This document shows, piece by piece, positions 1-10,709 of a stretch of DNA of 64,000 bases (position 1 is its first letter; the number at the start of each line of letters is the position of its first letter). Made by a program: the position numbers and the translations under genes. The notes under the pieces are model-generated. The model was not told the origin of the DNA. It saw only the letters and a list, made by a program, of their open reading frames with translations, and did not search any database. The stretch covers positions 115,656,503 to 115,720,502 of the forward strand of contig NC_073693.1 of assembly GCF_029784155.1 (NCBI RefSeq), in the 5' to 3' direction. Source of the DNA: Uranotaenia lowii (Eukaryota > Arthropoda > Insecta > Diptera > Culicidae).

Positions 1-295
1 TCTGAATTCTGAATCTGAATTCTAAATTTGAATTCTGAATCTGAATTCTGAATCTGAATTCTGAATCTGAATTCTGAATCTGAATTCTGAATCTGAATTC
101 TGAATTCTGAATCTGAATTCTGAATCTGAATTCTGAATCTGAATTCTGAATCTGAATTCTGAATCTGAATTCTGAATCTGAATTCTGAATCTGAATTCTG
201 AATCTGAATTCTGAATCTGAATTCTGAATCTGAATTCTGAATCTGAATCTGAATTCTGAATTCTGAATTCTGAATTCTGAATTCTGAATTCTGAA
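1..295. repeat. 13-bp satellite, left segment
   Basis: Tandem copies of the 13-bp unit CTGAATTCTGAAT, which consists of a hexamer CTGAAT and a heptamer CTGAATT. One unit near position 22 carries the AAATTTG variant. From about 250 to 295 the hexamer drops out and only heptamers remain, so the array edge differs in composition from its interior. The array runs off the left end of the window. Confidence 0.98.
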
Positions 296-570
296 CGGGC
301 CCGTCCGGAGTATACGTGTTCACCACATGTAGACTTCGGACCAACCAGATTTCATTGTATAGGTTAAGGTAGTGCCACCTCTATCCCGGTACTACTTCTC
401 CTAAATAATGAAATGTTGCAGGGTAAAGTATGGTGTACGTTAATAAGTTTCCTCGCAAAAATGCTCTTTCGCTCTTTTCAACATCTGTAAATTTTCTTCT
501 CACTTCTCTATCCATCTTTATCAATTTCATAACTACTTTTCACCGATATGCCGAAAAATAAATTTACAAG
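296..570. other. Unique island inside the satellite
   Basis: This 275-bp stretch breaks the satellite with ordinary mixed sequence. It starts GC-rich (CGGGCCCGTCCGG) and becomes T-rich towards the right. I recognise no gene, RNA or transposon end in it. It contains GTATACGTGTTC at 310-321, a 12-mer that recurs just outside the right end of the satellite at 22612-22623. It could be an old insertion remnant or an original piece of the locus invaded by the repeat. Confidence 0.7.
310..321. repeat. 12-bp direct repeat GTATACGTGTTC, left copy
   Basis: Identical to 22612-22623, which lies 5 bp outside the right edge of the satellite. This copy lies 14 bp into the unique island next to the satellite edge. 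Its position next to array edges in both places suggests a shared original flank, but a 12-mer alone is weak evidence. Confidence 0.35.
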
Positions 571-3500
571 AATCTGAATTCTGAATCCTGAATTCTGAAT
601 CTGAATTCTGAATCTGAATTCTGAATCTGAATTCTGAATCTGAATTCTGAATCTGAATTCTGAATCTGAATTCTGAATCTGAATTCTGAATCTGAATTCT
701 GGATCTGAATTCTGAATCTGAATTCTGAATCTGAATTCTGAATCTGGATTCTGAATCTGAATTCTGAATCTGAATTCTGAATCTGAATTCTGAATCTGAA
801 TTCTGAATCTGAATTCTGAATTTGAATTCTGAATCTGAATTCTGAATCCTGAATTCTGAATCTGAATTCTGAATCTGAATTCTGAATCTGAATTCTGAAT
901 CTGAATTCTGAATCTGAATTCTGAATCTGAATTCTGAATCTGAATTCTGAATCTGAATTCTGAATCTGAATTCTGAATCTGAATTCTGAATCTGAATTCT
1001 GAATCTGAATTCTGAATCTGAATTCTGAATCTGAATTCTGAATCTGAATTCTGAATCTGAATTCTGAATCTGAATTCTGAATCTGAATTCTGAATCTGAA
1101 TTCTGAATCTGAATTCTGAATCTGAATTCTGAATCTGAATTCTGAATCTGAATTCTGAATCTGAATTCTGAATCTGAATTCTGAATCTGAATTCTGAATC
1201 TGAATTCTGAATCTGAATTCTGAATCTGAATTCTGAATCTGAATTCTGAATCTGAATTCTGAATCTGAATTCTGAATCTGAATTCTGAATCTGAATTCTG
1301 AATCTGAATTCTGAATCTGAATTCTGAATCTGAATTCTGAATCTGAATTCTGAATCTGAATTCTGAATCTGAATTCTGAATCTGAATTCTGAATCTGAAT
1401 TCTGAATCTGAATTCTGAATCTGAATTCTGAATCTGAATTCTGAATCTGAATTCTGAATCTGAATTCTGAATCTGAATTCTGAATCTGAATTCTGAATCT
1501 GAATTCTGAATCTGAATTCTGAATCTGAATTCTGAATCTGAATTCTGAATCTGAATTCTGAATCTGAATTCTGAATCTGAATTCTGAATCTGAATTCTGA
1601 ATCTGAATTCTGAATCTGAATTCTGAATCTGAATTCTGAATCTGAATTCTCAATCTGAATTCTGAATCTGAATTCTGAATCTGAATTCTGAATCTGAATT
1701 CTCAATCTGAATTCTGAATCTGAATTCTAAATTTGAATTCTGAATCTGAATTCTGAATCTGAATTCTGAATCTGAATTCTGAATCTGAATTCTGAATCTG
1801 AATTCTGAATCTGAATTCTGAATCTGAATTCTGAATCTGAATTCTGAATCTGAATTCTGAATCTGAATTCTGAATCTGAATTCTGAATCTGAATTCTGAA
1901 TCTGAATTCTGAATTTGAATTCTGAATCTGAATTCTGAATCTGAATTCTGAATCTGAATTCTGAATCTGAATTCTGAATCTGAATTTTGAATTCTGAATT
2001 CTGAATTCTGAATTCTGAATCTGAATTCTGAATCTGAATTCTGAATCTGAATGCTGAATCTGAATTCTGAATCTGAATTCTGAATCTGAATTCTGAATCT
2101 GAATTCTGAATCTGAATTCTGAATCTGAATTCAGAATCTGAATTCAGAATCTGAATTCTGAATCTGAATTCTGAATCTGAATTCTGAATCTGAATTCTGA
2201 ATCTGAATCTGAATTCTGAATCTGAATTCTGAATCTGAATTCTGAATCTGAATTCTGAATCTGAATTCTGAATCTGAATTCTGAATCTGAATTCTGAATC
2301 TGAATTCTGAATCTGAATTCTGAATCTGAATTCTGAATCTGAATTCTGAATCTGAATTCTGAATCTGAATTCTGAATCTGAATTCTGAATCTGAATTCTG
2401 AATCTGAATTCTGAATCTGAATTCTGAATCTGAATTCTGAATCTGAATTCTGAATCTGAATTCTGAATCTGAATTCTGAATCTGAATTCTGAATCTGAAT
2501 TCTGAATCTGAATTCTGAATCTGAATTCTGAATCTGAATTCTGAATCTGAATTCTGAATCTGAATTCTGAATCTGAATTCTGAATCTGAATTCTGAATCT
2601 GAATTCTGAATCTGAATTCTGAATCTGAATTCTGAATCTGAATTCTGAATCTGAATTCTGAATCTGAATTCTGAATCTGAATTCTGAATCTGAATTCTGA
2701 ATCTGAATTCTGAATCTGAATTCTGAATCTGAATTCTGAATCTGAATTCTGAATCTGAATTCTGAATCTGAATTCTGAATCTGAATTCTGAATCTGAATT
2801 CTGAATCTGAATTCTGAATCTGAATTCTGAATCTGAATTCTGAATCTGAATTCTGAATCTGAATTCTGAATCTGAATTCTGAATCTGAATTCTGAATCTG
2901 AATTCTGAATCTGAATTCTGAATCTGAATTCTGAATCTGAATTCTGAATCTGAATTCTGAATCTGAATTCTGAATCTGAATTCTGAATCTGAATTCTGAA
3001 TCTGAATTCTGAATCTGAATTCTGAATCTGAATTCTGAATCTGAATTCTGAATCTGAATTCTGAATCTGAATTCTGAATCTGAATTCTGAATCTGAATTC
3101 TGAATCTGAATTCTGAATCTGAATTCTGAATCTGAATTCTGAATCTGAATTCTGAATCTGAATTCTGAATCTGAATTCTGAATCTGAATTCTGAATCTGA
3201 ATTCTGAATCTGAATTCTAAATTTGAATTCTGAATCTGAATTTTGAATCTGAATTCTGAATCTGAATTCTGAATCTGAATTCTGAATCTGAATTCTGAAT
3301 CTGAATTCTGAATCTGAATTCTGAATCTGAATTCTGAATCTGAATTCTGAATCTGAATTCTGGATCTGAATTCTGAATTCTGAATCTGAATTCTGAATCT
3401 GAATTCTGAATCTGAATGCTGAATCTGAATTCTGAATCTGAATTCTGAATCTGAATTCTGGATCTGAATTCTGAATCTGAATTCTGAATCTGAATTCTGA

Positions 3501-3932
3501 ATCTGAATTCTGAATCTGAATTCTGAATCTGAATTCTGAATCTGAATTCTGAATCTGAATCTGAATTCTGAATCTGAATTCTGAATCTGAATTCTGAATC
3601 TGAATTCTGAATCTGAATTCTGAATCTGAATTCTGAATCTGAATTCTGAATCTGAATTCTGAATCTGAATTCTGAATCTGAATTCTGAATCTGAATTCTG
3701 AATCTGAATTCTGAATCTGAATTCTGAATCTGAATTCTGAATCTGAATTCTGAATCTGAATTCTGAATCTGAATTCTGAATCTGAATTCTGAATCTGAAT
3801 TCTGAATCTGAATTCTGAATCTGAATTCTGAATCTGAATTCTGAATCTGAATTCTGAATCTGAATTCTGAATCTGAATTCTGAATCTGAATTCTGAATCT
3901 GAATTCTGAATCTGAATTCTGAATCTGAATTC
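571..3932. repeat. 13-bp satellite, block left of the Penelope insertion
   Basis: About 3.36 kb of the 13-bp CTGAAT/CTGAATT unit. Variant units include TCTCAATC at 1648 and 1700, AAATTTG at about 1727 and 3219, a run of heptamers after TTTTG at 1985, ATGCTG at 2051 and 3416, TTCAG at 2131, and an extra hexamer at about 2199 and 3551. Many of these recur in the same order in the block after 10710. The block stops exactly at the 3' end of the left Penelope copy. Confidence 0.98.
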
Positions 3933-3998
3933 TTTTTTCGGGGTGAATTTTTCGGCTATCAGTCAACTTAAATAGCAAAGACGACTATTTATTTAAGA

Positions 3999-4039
3999 TC
4001 CAACGTTTCGATCCTTATAGGATCATCATCAGGGACTGT
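3999..4039 (-). ncRNA. Hammerhead-ribozyme-like core in the 3' tail of the left Penelope copy
   Basis: The mirror image of the motif at 8660-8700, read on the minus strand: CTGATGA at 4032-4026, the stem, then GAAAC at 4009-4005. It is identical because the arms are identical, so it is not independent evidence. Stems I and III are again not evident. Confidence 0.4.
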
Positions 4040-4363
4040 AATTTTATTATATGTTAACACAGTTTTATAAACAAGTTCACTAATTATGAAATTGCTTACC
4101 GAAAAAATGTCGTCTTTTTGTTTTGGATTGATTCGGCTGATCAGATAAAGCTGTCTTGTATATCTGTTACAATATTTTTCAAATTAATTTGGATATTGTT
4201 GGAATAAATGTTGTGTTCACTTACTGTGTACAAAGTTTTGCGGTTGAAAAACCGTTTTGTCCTACAATTTTTGGATTTATATTCACCAGCATCTGAAAGT
4301 TGTCACACAGTTTTCACTTTCACTTTCCAACTGATTTTTTTATCTGATCACGACGAGTGTGTA

Positions 4364-6448
4364 TTAGGTGGTGTCTATTACATGTTGTTGGGTGTGTGTT
4401 TCTGTATTTGTGTTTTTATGTTGTGATTTAATTTTTCTTATGTTACATATTGTTCTAAAAATATTTCCGTATGTGGAATGTATGTTTTCGGTGTCTTTTT
4501 TTGAATTGATCGCGTTTTTTGTAGTTTTTATGTGGCAACTTTCCAGGATCAGCAATTTGCCTTCGTTGTCACATCTGTCGATGATTTCTGCTTTGTCGAT
4601 GTCGAACAGATGATCCATAGCTGTTTCATGCTCTAAAAGTGCTGTTTGTTGGCGAAGTTGCTGAATGGCGTAGTCCTGTTTCGTGTAGCCTATGTCCCAC
4701 AGACGTTTAAGTTCATTTGTCTGTGTTCTATGTTGTGAGATTCGCTGTTTTAATTTTCTTGTTGTGCATCCAATATAACAGGCCGTGCAATTTTCTCCTT
4801 CTGCGGTTCCTTCGGTTTTCCATTCACCTTTGCAGTTAATTTTGTAAATAACATTCGTTTGTTCATCCTGCGGGGTTTTATCTTTCACAATTGGGAAAAG
4901 AGAACCAATTGTTTTAGTCTGTTTGCTCGCTATTCGCACATTAGCATACTCTGAATGTAATGTTTTAGTTAGGGTGGGTGTGAGTCCAATAATATTTGTG
5001 AGCGAACGGGTTATTTTGCTTTCGTCTGCTTCCATAGCTGTTTGAGGTTTTAATTTTTCATTCATTCTATTGATTATACCATTGACTAAGCTTATTGGAT
5101 AATCATTCAGGCGCAAATAGTTTCTAATAACCTCATGTGTTTTCTTTTTGCTAGAGAAAGAAGAAAACAGCGAAACCCGTTTAGCAAAACTAATCGCCAC
5201 GTTCAGTTTCTGGTGCAATGGGTGAAAAGAATGAAAATTTAAAAATCTTCCCGACGCAATTGGTTTCATGTACCAGTCTGTGCAAATCGTTCCCTCTTCA
5301 CTTCGGTATAACATCATATCCAAGAATGGTAAACAACGGTCTTTTTCGATTTCTACAGTGAATTGAATGTTTCGGTGTTGTGAGTTAAAAACATTCAAAA
5401 CTGTGTCAACAGCATGTTCGGGCAAAACCAAAAACAAATCATCCACATATTTCCTCATATGTGGGATGGGGATAGCACTATTAGCAGTTGCAGAGTCGAG
5501 TAGATCATCGACAACTATCTCTGCTATAGACGGAGCAATGGGGCTTCCCATGGCAAGGCCAGTTTTCTGTTTGTAGTAGATATTATCAAAACAGAAAAAA
5601 CTGCTATTCACGCAAAATTCGATCGTCTCTAAAAACAGATCAAGGCATATTGGAGTGTTCTTAGAGATGTGTTCCCAATGGTTAATCACACTTTTTCGGA
5701 CAAGCTCTATTGGTATGCAAGTAAAAAGAGACACCACGTCGAACGATATCATCATGTGTCCGGGTGGCACTGCTATTGTACTTACATATTGGCAAAACTC
5801 GTATGAGTTTTTTACGGCGTATTTTGAAGCGATTGACTGCTGCAGGATTTTGCCTATGAATTTTGAAAGTTCATAGGTGGGTGCGGTCATACACGGGACG
5901 ACAGGACGTAAGGGGAGCCCAGCCTTATGAGCCTTTGGTTGACCGTATATTTTTGGGCACACAGCCTTATATGTGCGCAATTTTGCTGCTACTTTTTTGT
6001 CTAGGAGGTTCAGCTGCTCCAAACGTTTAACCAGATCGTTGTTTTTTGTTTGGAAAGTTGAAGTCGGGTTCCTTTTTAACTTTTCGTATGTTGTCTCGTC
6101 GCTTAGTAGATGTTTCATTTTAGTGTGATACATTTCGCGTTCCATAAGGACTGTTTTGTTTCCTTTATCGGCTTTTAGTGCTAGTAGTGTTTCATTTGTT
6201 TTGAAAAATTGTTTAGTTTTCATTTCGGCCGTTTTGAACAATTTTAAACGGTGATCATCGTATCCATTAACTTGCTTGTTGTTGAGAAAATTCTGTATAT
6301 TATTTACGACCCTACACCGGGTGCTTTCTTGGATGTCGTTGTTATCGCTGGTTCGAATTATTTGTTCGATATCAGCTATCAGGTGAAAAAATGGTGTTTC
6401 GAGTAGTGAAGTGTGTGGGAGGGCGAAATTAATGGATACGATGATCAC
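4364..6448 (-). CDS. Penelope-like reverse transcriptase with GIY-YIG domain, left copy
   Basis: A 694-codon open frame whose true element sequence starts at about 6430 (NFALP motif). The first codons of the frame lie in the other arm and are a junction product. The order is an N-terminal helical region, then RT finger motif YGQPKAHK, motif A with SFDVVSLF, motif B with GLAMGSPIAPS, motif C with YVDD, and FLDMMLYR. A C-terminal GIY-YIG endonuclease follows, with VIYKINC, a CTACYIG cysteine cluster and ILESCHI. In this family RT copies the element RNA at a nick made by the GIY-YIG nuclease. Full-length Penelope ORFs are longer, so the N-terminus is missing. All RT and nuclease motifs are intact and no stop or frameshift interrupts them, which suggests a young insertion. 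It has no visible promoter of its own. Confidence 0.93.
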   Translation of the reverse strand: MIIVSINFALPHTSLLETPFFHLIADIEQIIRTSDNNDIQESTRCRVVNNIQNFLNNKQVNGYDDHRLKLFKTAEMKTKQFFKTNETLLALKADKGNKTVLMEREMYHTKMKHLLSDETTYEKLKRNPTSTFQTKNNDLVKRLEQLNLLDKKVAAKLRTYKAVCPKIYGQPKAHKAGLPLRPVVPCMTAPTYELSKFIGKILQQSIASKYAVKNSYEFCQYVSTIAVPPGHMMISFDVVSLFTCIPIELVRKSVINHWEHISKNTPICLDLFLETIEFCVNSSFFCFDNIYYKQKTGLAMGSPIAPSIAEIVVDDLLDSATANSAIPIPHMRKYVDDLFLVLPEHAVDTVLNVFNSQHRNIQFTVEIEKDRCLPFLDMMLYRSEEGTICTDWYMKPIASGRFLNFHSFHPLHQKLNVAISFAKRVSLFSSFSSKKKTHEVIRNYLRLNDYPISLVNGIINRMNEKLKPQTAMEADESKITRSLTNIIGLTPTLTKTLHSEYANVRIASKQTKTIGSLFPIVKDKTPQDEQTNVIYKINCKGEWKTEGTAEGENCTACYIGCTTRKLKQRISQHRTQTNELKRLWDIGYTKQDYAIQQLRQQTALLEHETAMDHLFDIDKAEIIDRCDNEGKLLILESCHIKTTKNAINSKKDTENIHSTYGNIFRTICNIRKIKSQHKNTNTETHTQQHVIDTT

Positions 6449-8335
6449 CGTTTAAAATTGTTCAAAACGGCCGAAATGAAAACTAAACAATTTTTCAAAA
6501 CAAATGAAACACTACTAGCACTAAAAGCCGATAAAGGAAACAAAACAGTCCTTATGGAACGCGAAATGTATCACACTAAAATGAAACATCTACTAAGCGA
6601 CGAGACAACATACGAAAAGTTAAAAAGGAACCCGACTTCAACTTTCCAAACAAAAAACAACGATCTGGTTAAACGTTTGGAGCAGCTGAACCTCCTAGAC
6701 AAAAAAGTAGCAGCAAAATTGCGCACATATAAGGCTGTGTGCCCAAAAATATACGGTCAACCAAAGGCTCATAAGGCTGGGCTCCCCTTACGTCCTGTCG
6801 TCCCGTGTATGACCGCACCCACCTATGAACTTTCAAAATTCATAGGCAAAATCCTGCAGCAGTCAATCGCTTCAAAATACGCCGTAAAAAACTCATACGA
6901 GTTTTGCCAATATGTAAGTACAATAGCAGTGCCACCCGGACACATGATGATATCGTTCGACGTGGTGTCTCTTTTTACTTGCATACCAATAGAGCTTGTC
7001 CGAAAAAGTGTGATTAACCATTGGGAACACATCTCTAAGAACACTCCAATATGCCTTGATCTGTTTTTAGAGACGATCGAATTTTGCGTGAATAGCAGTT
7101 TTTTCTGTTTTGATAATATCTACTACAAACAGAAAACTGGCCTTGCCATGGGAAGCCCCATTGCTCCGTCTATAGCAGAGATAGTTGTCGATGATCTACT
7201 CGACTCTGCAACTGCTAATAGTGCTATCCCCATCCCACATATGAGGAAATATGTGGATGATTTGTTTTTGGTTTTGCCCGAACATGCTGTTGACACAGTT
7301 TTGAATGTTTTTAACTCACAACACCGAAACATTCAATTCACTGTAGAAATCGAAAAAGACCGTTGTTTACCATTCTTGGATATGATGTTATACCGAAGTG
7401 AAGAGGGAACGATTTGCACAGACTGGTACATGAAACCAATTGCGTCGGGAAGATTTTTAAATTTTCATTCTTTTCACCCATTGCACCAGAAACTGAACGT
7501 GGCGATTAGTTTTGCTAAACGGGTTTCGCTGTTTTCTTCTTTCTCTAGCAAAAAGAAAACACATGAGGTTATTAGAAACTATTTGCGCCTGAATGATTAT
7601 CCAATAAGCTTAGTCAATGGTATAATCAATAGAATGAATGAAAAATTAAAACCTCAAACAGCTATGGAAGCAGACGAAAGCAAAATAACCCGTTCGCTCA
7701 CAAATATTATTGGACTCACACCCACCCTAACTAAAACATTACATTCAGAGTATGCTAATGTGCGAATAGCGAGCAAACAGACTAAAACAATTGGTTCTCT
7801 TTTCCCAATTGTGAAAGATAAAACCCCGCAGGATGAACAAACGAATGTTATTTACAAAATTAACTGCAAAGGTGAATGGAAAACCGAAGGAACCGCAGAA
7901 GGAGAAAATTGCACGGCCTGTTATATTGGATGCACAACAAGAAAATTAAAACAGCGAATCTCACAACATAGAACACAGACAAATGAACTTAAACGTCTGT
8001 GGGACATAGGCTACACGAAACAGGACTACGCCATTCAGCAACTTCGCCAACAAACAGCACTTTTAGAGCATGAAACAGCTATGGATCATCTGTTCGACAT
8101 CGACAAAGCAGAAATCATCGACAGATGTGACAACGAAGGCAAATTGCTGATCCTGGAAAGTTGCCACATAAAAACTACAAAAAACGCGATCAATTCAAAA
8201 AAAGACACCGAAAACATACATTCCACATACGGAAATATTTTTAGAACAATATGTAACATAAGAAAAATTAAATCACAACATAAAAACACAAATACAGAAA
8301 CACACACCCAACAACATGTAATAGACACCACCTAA
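6413..8335 (+). CDS. Penelope-like reverse transcriptase with GIY-YIG domain, right copy
   Basis: A 640-codon open frame. Sequence of this copy begins at about 6429, at the codons for NGYDDH. The first six codons belong to the antisense 5' end of the left copy, so the apparent start Met is artificial. From NGYDDH to the stop the protein is identical to the left copy. The motif A aspartate is near residue 183, YVDD is at about residues 280-283, and the GIY-YIG core has VIY near 479-481 and YIG near 504-506. This copy is truncated about 53 codons further into the 5' side than the left one. Both copies keep the same 431-bp 3' tail. It could in principle supply RT in trans if transcribed, but nothing here shows expression. 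Confidence 0.93.
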   Translation: MWEGEINGYDDHRLKLFKTAEMKTKQFFKTNETLLALKADKGNKTVLMEREMYHTKMKHLLSDETTYEKLKRNPTSTFQTKNNDLVKRLEQLNLLDKKVAAKLRTYKAVCPKIYGQPKAHKAGLPLRPVVPCMTAPTYELSKFIGKILQQSIASKYAVKNSYEFCQYVSTIAVPPGHMMISFDVVSLFTCIPIELVRKSVINHWEHISKNTPICLDLFLETIEFCVNSSFFCFDNIYYKQKTGLAMGSPIAPSIAEIVVDDLLDSATANSAIPIPHMRKYVDDLFLVLPEHAVDTVLNVFNSQHRNIQFTVEIEKDRCLPFLDMMLYRSEEGTICTDWYMKPIASGRFLNFHSFHPLHQKLNVAISFAKRVSLFSSFSSKKKTHEVIRNYLRLNDYPISLVNGIINRMNEKLKPQTAMEADESKITRSLTNIIGLTPTLTKTLHSEYANVRIASKQTKTIGSLFPIVKDKTPQDEQTNVIYKINCKGEWKTEGTAEGENCTACYIGCTTRKLKQRISQHRTQTNELKRLWDIGYTKQDYAIQQLRQQTALLEHETAMDHLFDIDKAEIIDRCDNEGKLLILESCHIKTTKNAINSKKDTENIHSTYGNIFRTICNIRKIKSQHKNTNTETHTQQHVIDTT

Positions 8336-8766
8336 TACACACTCGTCGTGATCAGATAAAAAAATCAGTTGGAAAGTGAAAGTGAAAACTGTGTGACAAC
8401 TTTCAGATGCTGGTGAATATAAATCCAAAAATTGTAGGACAAAACGGTTTTTCAACCGCAAAACTTTGTACACAGTAAGTGAACACAACATTTATTCCAA
8501 CAATATCCAAATTAATTTGAAAAATATTGTAACAGATATACAAGACAGCTTTATCTGATCAGCCGAATCAATCCAAAACAAAAAGACGACATTTTTTCGG
8601 TAAGCAATTTCATAATTAGTGAACTTGTTTATAAAACTGTGTTAACATATAATAAAATTACAGTCCCTGATGATGATCCTATAAGGATCGAAACGTTGGA
8701 TCTTAAATAAATAGTCGTCTTTGCTATTTAAGTTGACTGATAGCCGAAAAATTCACCCCGAAAAAA
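8336..8766 (+). other. Penelope 3' untranslated tail
   Basis: 431 bp after the stop codon of the right copy. It contains the hammerhead-like core and ends CACCCCGAAAAAA against non-satellite filler. The same tail is present in mirror orientation at 3933-4363. A complete 3' end on both copies implies that each was started by target-primed reverse transcription from its 3' end. Confidence 0.75.
8660..8700 (+). ncRNA. Hammerhead-ribozyme-like core in the 3' tail of the right Penelope copy
   Basis: The conserved hammerhead string CTGATGA (8667-8673) is followed by a six-base stem (GATCCT paired with AGGATC around loop ATA) and then GAAAC (8690-8694). Hammerhead ribozymes are known in Penelope-like elements, which makes the match meaningful. 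I could not find convincing partners for stems I and III, and one extra T precedes stem II. This may therefore be a minimal, dimer-dependent or decayed form. Confidence 0.4.
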
Positions 8767-8795
8767 CATATTTAACAGTCGAAAATCGATACCGG
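8767..8795. other. 29-bp filler between Penelope and satellite
   Basis: A short non-satellite, non-Penelope sequence between the A6 end of the right copy and the point where the satellite resumes. It has no counterpart at the left junction, where the element abuts the satellite directly at GAATTC. It may be junction filler from insertion or a remnant of an earlier target. Confidence 0.6.
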
Positions 8796-10709
8796 GAATC
8801 TGAATTCTGAATCTGAATTCTGAATCTGAATTCTGAATCTGAATTCTGAATCTGAATTCTGAATCTGAATTCTGAATCTGAATTCTGAATCTGAATTCTG
8901 AATCTGAATTCTGAATCTGAATTCTGAATCTGAATTCTGAATCTGAATTCTCAATCTGAATTCTGAATCTGAATTCTAAATTTGAATTCTGAATCTGAAT
9001 TCTGAATCTGAATTCTGAATCTGAATTCTGAATCTGAATTCTGAATCTGAATTCTGAATCTGAATTCTGAATCTGAATTCTGAATCTGAATTCTGAATCT
9101 GAATTCTGAATCTGAATTCTGAATCTGAATCTGAATTCTGAATCTGAATTCTGAATCTGAATTCTGAATCTGAATTCTGAATCTGAATTCTGAATCTGAA
9201 TTCTGAATCTGAATTCTGAATCTGAATTCTGAATCTGAATTCTGAATCTGAATTCTGAATCTGAATTCTGAATCTGAATTCTGAATCTGAATTCTGAATC
9301 TGAATTCTGAATCTGAATTCTGAATCTGAATTCTGAATCTGAATTCTGAATCTGAATTCTGAATCTGAATTCTGAATCTGAATTCTGAATCTGAATTCTG
9401 AATCTGAATTCTGAATCTGAATTCTGAATCTGAATTCTGAATCTGAATTCTGAATCTGAATTCTGAATCTGAATTCTGAATCTGAATTCTGAATCTGAAT
9501 TCTGAATCTGAATTCTGAATCTGAATTCTGAATCTGAATTCTGAATCTGAATTCTGAATCTGAATTCTGAATCTGAATTCTGAATCTGAATTCTGAATCT
9601 GAATTCTGAATCTGAATTCTGAATCTGAATTCTGAATCTGAATTCTGAATCTGAATTCTGAATCTGAATTCTGAATCTGAATTCTGAATCTGAATTCTGA
9701 ATCTGAATTCTGAATCTGAATTCTGAATCTGAATTCTGAATCTGAATTCTGAATCTGAATTCTGAATCTGAATTCTGAATCTGAATTCTGAATCTGAATT
9801 CTGAATCTGAATTCTGAATCTGAATTCTGAATCTGAATTCTGAATCTGAATTCTGAATCTGAATTCTGAATCTGAATTCTGAATCTGAATTCTGAATCTG
9901 AATTCTGAATCTGAATTCTGAATCTGAATTCTGAATCTGAATTCTGAATCTGAATTCTGAATCTGAATTCTGAATCTGAATTCTGAATCTGAATTCTGAA
10001 TCTGAATTCTGAATCTGAATTCTGAATCTGAATTCTGAATCTGAATTCTGAATCTGAATTCCGAATCTAAATTCTGAATCTGAATTCTGAATCTGAATTC
10101 TGAATCTGAATTCTGAATCTGAATTCTGAATCTGAATTCTGAATCTGAATTCTGAATCTGAATTCTGAATCTGAATTCTGAATCTGAATTCTGAATCTGA
10201 ATTCTGAATCTGAATTCTGAATCTGAATTCTGAATCTAAATTCTGAATCTGAATTCTGAATCTGAATTCTGAATCTGAATTCTGAATCTGAATTCTGAAT
10301 CTGAATTCTGAATCTGAATTCTGAATCTGAATTCTGAATCTGAATTCTGAATCTGAATTCTGAATCTGAATTCTGAATCTGAATTCTGAATCTGAATTCT
10401 GAATCTGAATTCTGAATCTGAATTCTGAATCTGAATTCTGAATCTGAATTCTGAATCTGAATTCTGAATCTGAATTCTGAATCTGAATTCTGAATCTGAA
10501 TTCTGAATCTGAATTCTGAATCTGAATTCTGAATCTGAATTCTGAATCTGAATTCTGAATCTGAATTCTGAATCTGAATTCTGAATCTGAATTCTGAATC
10601 TGAATTCTGAATCTGAATTCTGAATCTGAATTCTGAATCTGAATTCTGAATCTGAATTCTGAATCTGAATTCTGAATCTGAATTCTGAATCTGAATTCTG
10701 AATCTGAAT

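Larger units (their letters stand above)
3933..8766. mobile_element. Head-to-head inverted dimer of a Penelope-like element
   Basis: Two copies of one Penelope-like retroelement face each other with their 5' sides in the middle and their 3' ends outward. The arms are 3933-6270 and 6429-8766. Paired positions always sum to 12699, so there are no indels between them, and their translations are identical where they overlap. The 158 bp between the arms (6271-6428) are extra 5' coding sequence of the left copy. The outer ends on the sense strands are CACCCCGAAAAAA. The satellite on both sides has the same orientation, so the palindrome is confined to the element. This argues against a simple foldback-read artefact. 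Penelope elements are known to form tandem and inverted partial copies, and this structure fits that habit. I see no clear target-site duplication. Confidence 0.95.

Noticed and set aside
3933..8766. Foldback (chimeric-read) artefact as cause of the Penelope palindrome
   Set aside because: Such an artefact would also invert the flanking satellite. Here symmetry stops exactly at both 3' ends of the element and the right side has 29 bp of different filler. It is not excluded without reads, but it is unlikely.
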